From Bacteroidota bacterium (lineage in GTDB: Bacteria; Bacteroidota; Bacteroidia; B-17B0; Aurantibacillaceae): DNA of 64,000 bases. The stretch spans positions 1 through 64,000 of the forward strand of contig JAFDXR010000008.1 in NCBI GenBank assembly GCA_018267825.1, in the 5' to 3' direction. Under the pieces are notes generated by a model. It made no database searches. It worked only from the letters and a program-made list of their open reading frames with translations, and had not been told where the DNA came from. Shown one piece after another: positions 58,915-64,000 of this stretch; position 1 is the first letter of the stretch; each line of letters begins with the position of its first letter. The translations under genes and the position numbers were made by a program.

Positions 58915-59493
58915 TTAATGCGAAATCACCAGCTTACGATGTTCTAAAACCTGCGTATCGGATCTCAGGCAAAGGTAATAAAGTCCATCTTCCAGTTGTT
59001 GCAAAGGGATTGACATTTCCTGTACTGATGAATGGAAGGGGTAGGTTTCCAGGATATAACCTTCAAGGTTGACAATATCCAGAAAGTAGTTTCCGGGTTC
59101 TCCCAGGTAATGTGTGTGAAGAAAATCACTGACAGGGTTATTGACCGTTATCCGGTGCATTTTTCCATCTGTTTCTTTTACCTGTGTTGCCAATGTATAT
59201 GTAATAAGTGTATCGCAGATTTGTGCCGGACAGCCGGCCCCCCCACCCGATATTACTGTAGCAGTGAGAGGTCCCGGGCAAACGTTATATACCATTGTGG
59301 TTGTCGCACCGTTTGACCACATAACAACATATGGCGAACAATATGCCGGGCCTGAAAATGTCAGATAGGCCATGCCGTCGCAACATGTGGGGCAACTGGC
59401 AGGTGTATATGTAATACTTATGGAAGTTGTTGTTTGTGCCTGCAGTATAGTGCAAAACTTGATCAAAACAACAAATAAAAAAAATTGTTTCAT
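58915..59493 (-). CDS. Small T9SS-secreted Cys-rich protein
   Basis: 192 residues. A signal peptide (about 1-19, ending ILQAQ) precedes a Cys-rich Ig/SprB-like unit (PTCCDGMAYLTFSGP, YVVMWSNGATTTM, CPAQICDTL) and a T9SS-type C-terminal domain (about 110-192: ITVNNPVSDFLHTHYLGEPGNYFLDIVNLEGYI, LEDGLYYLCLRS, HRKLVISH). The sorting domain lacks the exact PNP motif but otherwise fits type A. It is convergent with the propeller-like protein gene. Confidence 0.7.
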   Translation of the reverse strand: MKQFFLFVVLIKFCTILQAQTTTSISITYTPASCPTCCDGMAYLTFSGPAYCSPYVVMWSNGATTTMVYNVCPGPLTATVISGGGAGCPAQICDTLITYTLATQVKETDGKMHRITVNNPVSDFLHTHYLGEPGNYFLDIVNLEGYILETYPFHSSVQEMSIPLQQLEDGLYYLCLRSDTQVLEHRKLVISH

Positions 59494-59610
59494 GCTTAAA
59501 GGTAATCTGTTTACTGAAAGCCACCAATCTTTTCGGAAATTGAAACACAGACTTTACTCGTTGAGAAAGCGGGCCGCCGGGATATTGAACATACGGCTGA
59601 TATTTCTGAT

Positions 59611-60078
59611 TTAATGCGTATCGGGCGTCTTAATACACTGATTTATATAGGCTTTATCTATAACCTTTCTCCTGAACCTGTAAAACTGGTATGCAAAGGC
59701 CAAACAAAAAGTGAAAACCGAAAGGCCGAGATCAAAAAAATCACTAAGCCCTTCGTGTGAATTTCTATTGATTAAAAAAAGGAAAAACAGAGCCAAAAGA
59801 AGCAGCAAAGACGGGCCAACAAATACCAATAAACTGACCTTGAAATTCCGCCGGACCGATTCTTTCATATTAAGCAGAGCGAACAACGATAACATAAAAC
59901 TCAACAGGCATGCTCCAATGTTCATAAGCCAGAGTATATAAAAAGCCTGGCCGGCATCAAAGCAATCTATACTGTTTCTGTATTTAGTCCATGTGAATCC
60001 AAGTGAAACGCCAAGCGAAGCCAGAAGGGCGAAAACAAGCCCGGCAAGTATTCTTTTTATGATTGTTTTCCTTTCCAT
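59611..60078 (-). CDS. Four-helix membrane protein, 155 aa
   Basis: 155 residues with four predicted membrane helices at about 9-27, 43-68, 82-103 and 113-133, and short charged loops. No catalytic motif or family is recognised. It stands between the small T9SS protein and the 167-residue lipoprotein on the same strand with a 72-base gap upstream. Confidence 0.6.
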   Translation of the reverse strand: MERKTIIKRILAGLVFALLASLGVSLGFTWTKYRNSIDCFDAGQAFYILWLMNIGACLLSFMLSLFALLNMKESVRRNFKVSLLVFVGPSLLLLLALFFLFLINRNSHEGLSDFFDLGLSVFTFCLAFAYQFYRFRRKVIDKAYINQCIKTPDTH

Positions 60079-60150
60079 ATTACATTGATCCGCTACGACT
60101 TCAGGTCAAAAATTAAGAGTATCGTCAACTCCTATTGACTAGCACAATTT

Positions 60151-60654
60151 TCATTGAAGACCGAACTCCTTTTTCAATTCAACAGCAAGAGAGTCGCCAT
60201 GCATGACCGCCTGGTTAATAAATAGAATAGCCGTATCTTTCTCTCCTTGGGTTAATTCTCTCCAATTATGACTGCTCTTCATAAGTAACTGCTGAAGATA
60301 ATCCGTATACGCCGGGATATAATGGTACTTATCCGCCATGATTTTCGACCACTTGATCCGTTCCTCAATACTGTAATCGAGCAGTTCGATCATTAACTGA
60401 TCGTATGCCAGTGTATCACCAGCCTGAAGCACTCTTCTTTCCAGGGTGTCAATTGGCATTCCAAGGTCATTCATAGATCGGGTAACAGAAATTGTATCCA
60501 TGTTAAATGTTGTTTTTGTCTGCGAATTTGTTCGATCACAGGAAATAAAAAACACTACACCACAAAAAACACACAGAGATGAAAAATAGCCTGTCGGCGA
60601 TGCCCTAATCATGAATTGACGTTTTATCAACATAAGTCTCACAATGGACATCAT
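60151..60654 (-). CDS. Lipoprotein, 167 aa
   Basis: 167 residues at most. Its start overlaps the stop of the TPR/DUF2723-tail gene by four bases (ATGA type), which favours the long start, though the lipobox (CGVVFFISC) then lies at about residue 39; a later Met (MIRASPT, at 60612) would give a more usual signal. The mature part is helical and contains YSIEERIKWSKIMADKYHYIP. It is co-transcribed with the upstream gene. No family is recognised. Confidence 0.6.
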   Translation of the reverse strand: MMSIVRLMLIKRQFMIRASPTGYFSSLCVFCGVVFFISCDRTNSQTKTTFNMDTISVTRSMNDLGMPIDTLERRVLQAGDTLAYDQLMIELLDYSIEERIKWSKIMADKYHYIPAYTDYLQQLLMKSSHNWRELTQGEKDTAILFINQAVMHGDSLAVELKKEFGLQ

Positions 60655-61889
60655 TCTCCAAACATTTGCCGGATAGTCCTTACATATACCCTGCCTTCTT
60701 TGCTCTGATAGGGAATTCTTTGTTCAGCCCCGTATTTATCGAGAATACCTATCAATTCTTTTCCCTTTTTCTTTTCATTATTGGTCAGGTAATTATAGGC
60801 ACCATCCAAAAGGTTATAACGAAAACTATCGAAAAAAACCAACTCATCCGGGCTATTTATATTTATGACATCCGAGAGCCGTAAAAGTGCTTCGTTTGAT
60901 TTTTTATATTGCTCAAATGTTTGTTCCCTTATTTTACCGGTTTCCAATTTGTCTGCAATCGTGAGGTGCGACAGATGCTCTTTTAAACTCAAGCGACAAT
61001 CCTCCTGGAACGCGATGGTGAAATATACATCACGCTGAAATTTATTCTGTTTCAATAAACTCAGGAACACTCTGTCGCCACGCAGCAGGTACTGGTCGTA
61101 ATACGTTGGTTTTACCGTCCAGGTAAATTTGCCGATCGTAATGGCAGAATCATTCCACCGGGTATATTCCATGGTATCGAGTACAGCATCGGGCAAATCG
61201 AAACCCACCGCTTTATTTTTGGAAAGATAAGCAGGGTACCAGGTGGTGTTCAATAAACTTATATCCACAACGGTTACATCTTTACGATAGCCTTCTGCAA
61301 TCTGGAGGTACCAGAGTGGTATGGTAAAATTATCGCCCGATGAAATCAGTATGGCATTCGGACTACAGGCATCCAGTACTTTTTTATTTAAGTCGAGGAT
61401 AAAATTTCCGAAACCGCCGCGTTTCTTACCTTCTCTGAAAGCCCATACGGCCGAGTCGGGCTGGTTGTTGTGCCAGTAGCTCATGGCCATGGCTCCCCAT
61501 TCGGATGTGAGTTTCGAATACGGATCGAGCACCACAATTTCTTTGGTATATTTGGGCATCAATTTATTCACGATCTCAAATTGTTCACTTGTTTTCTTCA
61601 CCAGGCCGAGGCTCATCCCGATCATGCTGCGACCATCCCTGGAATTGATCCTGCTGTAAGTATAGCCTAAAAAGTAATGAGCTTCCGCATCATCGGGCTT
61701 TAAATCGATTACCTTCTGAAACATGGCAGCAACACCGTCGTAGTCGAACTTATCGAGTTCCTCCTGCCGGAGTCCTTTCTCCCTTTTGAACATGGACTTG
61801 GCGCTGTCAAGAAGAATTTTGTAGTCTTCTTTTTGCGCATATGTTGCTACAAACAAGACTGAGAGTATAATTGTTGCCAGTGTTTTCAT
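60651..61889 (-). CDS. Exported TPR protein resembling the C-terminal part of DUF2723 proteins
   Basis: 412 residues with a signal peptide (MKTLATIILSVLFVATYAQ). TPR-like helices at about 30-110 are followed by SPNAILISSGDNFTIPLWYLQIAEGYRKDVTVVDISLLNTTWYP, a strongly recognisable sequence of the C-terminal soluble region of Bacteroidota DUF2723 proteins (membrane-bound, mannosyltransferase-like). Here the region is a separate exported protein without the membrane part. The function of this region is not known to me. The stop overlaps the start of the downstream lipoprotein gene. Confidence 0.7.
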   Translation of the reverse strand: MKTLATIILSVLFVATYAQKEDYKILLDSAKSMFKREKGLRQEELDKFDYDGVAAMFQKVIDLKPDDAEAHYFLGYTYSRINSRDGRSMIGMSLGLVKKTSEQFEIVNKLMPKYTKEIVVLDPYSKLTSEWGAMAMSYWHNNQPDSAVWAFREGKKRGGFGNFILDLNKKVLDACSPNAILISSGDNFTIPLWYLQIAEGYRKDVTVVDISLLNTTWYPAYLSKNKAVGFDLPDAVLDTMEYTRWNDSAITIGKFTWTVKPTYYDQYLLRGDRVFLSLLKQNKFQRDVYFTIAFQEDCRLSLKEHLSHLTIADKLETGKIREQTFEQYKKSNEALLRLSDVININSPDELVFFDSFRYNLLDGAYNYLTNNEKKKGKELIGILDKYGAEQRIPYQSKEGRVYVRTIRQMFGE

Positions 61890-62263
61890 GAGCAGTTATG
61901 CCAGCTAAGGCATTTCTAAAGATACAAATTTATGATATGCATGCTTTGTTTCCGGAATCATAATGACCGGTGCTGATCAAAAAAACTGCAAGTGATAACA
62001 GCAATAGGGGAGAAACGAAACAGGTATCCACTGTAGGACTAACGGGGAAACCCGTGAATGGCTGAATAACCGGCTTAACGCTTTAAACAGATGTCCGGTC
62101 AGCGGAGTGACCATGCGACCCTGGTTTTATTCTTTGTCTTTTTGTTAACTCAAACAGGTATTTATACTCATCCGGAAAAACAGGTAATTATACCCGTGTG
62201 AAAGCCCGGGGGAAGATTTAGATTTGGAAACACAAAGCGAAGTTTAACCTTTATAAAAATTGT
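61890..62263. other. Gap between divergent DUF2723-tail and nitrilase genes, no gene seen
   Basis: About 374 bases without a convincing gene. Two short hairpins are visible (GGTCA-gcggag-TGACC near 62098 and CGGG-GAAA-CCCG near 62041), but they do not make a recognisable riboswitch or RNA gene. Promoters for both divergent genes should lie here; no clear TAnnTTTG was found. Confidence 0.5.
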
Positions 62264-63613
62264 ATGAGCAGTAATTATTCCAAAATCCGATTCATCGGCT
62301 ATGCCATTCCGACTACTCCCGGTAACCTGATACCGATCGGGAATCCTAACGGTCCGGGAGCCGTTGCAGGAACTTACCTGGGAAATCCGGATGTAGAAAC
62401 CGACATTAACAACCGCATTCTGGTGCTTAAAAATGCTGTCGACCTGGCAAAAAATGCCTTGCCCAAAAACGAAGACCCTACCAGTATCATTAACCTGTTT
62501 GTAGCGCCTGAATTTTATTTCCATGGGGTAGATGGGCCCTATGTATATTCAACAACGGGAACTGATCCTGCGGATATGGTAATTCAGAAGCTACAATCAA
62601 CCTTCCCCGCTTCAGATTATCCAAACTGGACCTTTGTATTCGGTAGTGCCATTACAGCAAAAGTCGACAACCTTCAAAATGTATACGACTCTAACTATGC
62701 CACCATACGAAACAGTGTGGTTCATAATTTATCAAAAAACTGGCAGGATGCCTACGGCCCTTTACAGGATGTGATATTCGATATGCTGGTAAACTTTATC
62801 AAAAACTGCCATTCTTACCCGAATATGGAAGTCCGTAACCGCGCTATGATCGTGAGTAATATTGCCCTGAGTTCTTCGGCGACCAATGAACCCTTTGTAG
62901 GATCGGGCATGACCACTGAAAAATATTTTGTGTCGAATGAAGACTTTCTGCTCTATGAAGCAAGTTCACCTCCCAAACAGGTTGTTACTGAGCAGATGAC
63001 AGCTTATCCGGTGATCGACCTGTCGGGTGGCGACCTGAAACGTTCCAACCATGATAAATTCTCAGTATTCCGCCAGAATTACGGTAGTGGCAATTTTCCA
63101 GCCTACATGGATTTCGGAATAGAAATCTGCCTCGACCACAGCGATGTCAGGCTCCGCCGCAACATTAACAACGAGCCGTGGAGTAACCCGGCAGTAGATG
63201 CCATTCATGTGCAGATTATACCTTCCTGCGGCATGCAGATTTCTGCACCCAGTGTAGCAGCCGATAAAAATGGATTTGTGTTTAACTGCGACGGACAATA
63301 TAACCTCGATACCACCACTACCCCACAGGCCAATGCACAATCGGGGGTTAACTGTGCTTATGTGAATTATATACAAAACAGCAACTATGCTGCACATACA
63401 CAGCTGGCCACGGTGTTGCAGCCTGCCACAGGCCCTAACCCGGCCCTGAACGGATCAAACAATGCCACATTCAACACGCTTACTACTAACGATGTGGTGT
63501 CGATACCGGTTACCACAACTCCACTTGGTCAGAACTTTAATTCTTATTTTGCCGGTGGCCCGGGTGAGGTTCACATTTATGGTGTCCAAAATGGCTACGT
63601 GCTCTATCCCTGA
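62264..63613 (+). CDS. Carbon-nitrogen hydrolase (nitrilase superfamily)
   Basis: 449 residues, longer than most members. The catalytic Glu-Lys-Cys triad is visible: Glu83 in FVAPEFYFHG, Lys220 in MTTEKYFVSNED, and Cys289 in DFGIEICLDHSD. There is no signal peptide, so the enzyme is likely cytoplasmic. Insertions after Glu83 (residues 90-190) and a Thr/Asn-rich C-terminal region after 340 set it apart from standard amidases. Substrate is unknown. A strong terminator lies 22 bases after the stop. Confidence 0.8.
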   Translation: MSSNYSKIRFIGYAIPTTPGNLIPIGNPNGPGAVAGTYLGNPDVETDINNRILVLKNAVDLAKNALPKNEDPTSIINLFVAPEFYFHGVDGPYVYSTTGTDPADMVIQKLQSTFPASDYPNWTFVFGSAITAKVDNLQNVYDSNYATIRNSVVHNLSKNWQDAYGPLQDVIFDMLVNFIKNCHSYPNMEVRNRAMIVSNIALSSSATNEPFVGSGMTTEKYFVSNEDFLLYEASSPPKQVVTEQMTAYPVIDLSGGDLKRSNHDKFSVFRQNYGSGNFPAYMDFGIEICLDHSDVRLRRNINNEPWSNPAVDAIHVQIIPSCGMQISAPSVAADKNGFVFNCDGQYNLDTTTTPQANAQSGVNCAYVNYIQNSNYAAHTQLATVLQPATGPNPALNGSNNATFNTLTTNDVVSIPVTTTPLGQNFNSYFAGGPGEVHIYGVQNGYVLYP

Positions 63614-63635
63614 GCAAACCCATACTGAATATGCA

Positions 63636-63668
63636 ACCAAAAGCCCTGAATCCATCAGGGCTTTTGGT
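63636..63668 (+). terminator. Rho-independent-type terminator after the nitrilase gene
   Basis: A perfect 14-bp stem (63636-63649 with 63655-63668) encloses a 5-base loop. The 3' arm carries CTTTTGG. The symmetric A/T flanks could let it work in both directions. Confidence 0.85.
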
Positions 63669-63736
63669 CTATAATAAATTTCCGTGCTTCTAAAGGGGTT
63701 GCCATTTCATTTATTTCACTTGCAGCGAATCCATTT

Positions 63737-63850
63737 TTATTTCAGGCCGGGATATTCAATTACGAGGTAAATACTCCTTTTGAAACCTGTTGGTGATAAC
63801 ACCAACAGGGCGTAAAGAAATGCAGAGGCAAGTGTCATTCTTGTTTTCAT
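63737..63850 (-). CDS. Short signal-peptide-like frame, doubtful
   Basis: A 37-residue frame starting MKTRMTLASAFLYALLVLSP and ending YPGLK. It resembles a signal peptide followed by very little mature protein, so it may be the degraded 5' end of an exported protein gene. A perfect 10-bp hairpin (63786-63809) lies inside it. Confidence 0.25.
   Translation of the reverse strand: MKTRMTLASAFLYALLVLSPTGFKRSIYLVIEYPGLK
63786..63809. other. Perfect 10-bp hairpin
   Basis: CCTGTTGGTG-ataa-CACCAACAGG. It has no T-run and lies inside the doubtful short frame. A role as operator or RNA hairpin is open. Confidence 0.4.
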
Positions 63851-63939
63851 AAAAGTCCTATTACATGATTTCCAAGAGGCCGGTACGCTGATGACGCATT
63901 CCTTTCGCCGGACTGAAGAGGTTTATTAAAGACCCCTAG

Positions 63940-64000
63940 TTATTGCACGCGCACAGTCTCTTTACCCGTTGCCAGTGGTAACCGGCTCAGATAATGGCAG
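63940..64000 (-). CDS. Possible 3' end of a gene running in from the right edge
   Basis: A minus-strand frame open to the window edge ends with YLSRLPLATGKETVRVQ and TAA at 63940-63942. About 19 residues only, so coding status is uncertain. Confidence 0.25.
   Translation of the reverse strand, partial: CHYLSRLPLATGKETVRVQ

Noticed and set aside
61890-62263. Riboswitch before the nitrilase gene
   Set aside because: Only two short separate hairpins are visible; no conserved riboswitch core was recognised.

Overview
The window comes from a Bacteroidota chromosome. The evidence is three secreted proteins with type IX secretion (T9SS) type A C-terminal sorting domains, many Sec-signal and lipoprotein genes, promoter-like TAnnTTTG elements, weak Shine-Dalgarno sequences, YwqK/MORN-type proteins and giant Bacteroidota-style RHS genes. 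The family or genus cannot be fixed from the sequence alone.

Region 1 (1-9.6 kb) is the right part of a phage-like element. A row of tightly packed plus-strand genes encodes small proteins, many with one or two membrane segments: a coiled-coil protein, two neighbouring single-pass proteins with annexin-like helical repeats, a T7-lysozyme-type amidase, a second possible wall-active enzyme, a holin-like protein, a spanin-like protein and a virion-fibre-like protein. A strong terminator follows, then an 800-residue fusion of a Dam-type adenine methylase with a RecA-like ATPase, and a convergent ParB-like gene. No integrase, capsid or tail gene is visible, so the left part must lie outside the window.

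Region 2 (9.8-12.1 kb) holds accessory genes, including an unusual fusion of a degenerate C39-peptidase-like domain with a prolyl-4-hydroxylase-type 2OG-Fe(II) oxygenase.

Region 3 (12.1-35.4 kb) is a minus-strand operon-like array of about 23 kb. In transcription order it encodes a small secreted protein, a 1358-residue Ig-repeat/SPRY-like surface protein, an OmpH/Skp-like periplasmic chaperone, a lipoprotein, a 2137-residue SpvB/TcB-like shell protein, a LolA-sized exported protein, a 2813-residue RHS protein with an AT-richer, apparently exchangeable C-terminal tip, a small lipoprotein, a DUF416 protein and a MORN lipoprotein. I read this as an exported two-part RHS cage system with its own chaperone and candidate immunity genes. 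It is the best candidate for an undescribed system here.

Region 4 (36.0-47.7 kb) is a divergent type II secretion cluster (T2SS; relatives of type IV pili): peptidase, GspE, GspD, GspL-like, GspM/PilO-like, an Fn3 lipoprotein and a GspC/PilP-like protein on the minus strand; a MORN protein, a GspK-like protein, two minor pseudopilins, GspF and a GspG-like pseudopilin on the plus strand. All the pilin-like processing sites appear to have Ala rather than Gly at -1. The cluster lies directly upstream of the RHS array and could be its exporter, which is a hypothesis.

Region 5 (48.0-64.0 kb) is ordinary chromosome with T9SS cargo: a TPR protein, an MFS transporter, a PlsC-like acyltransferase, a methyltransferase whose 3' end is repeated on the far side of a 1180-residue T9SS protein, further T9SS cargo, lipoproteins, a DUF2723-tail-like TPR protein and a carbon-nitrogen hydrolase followed by a strong terminator.
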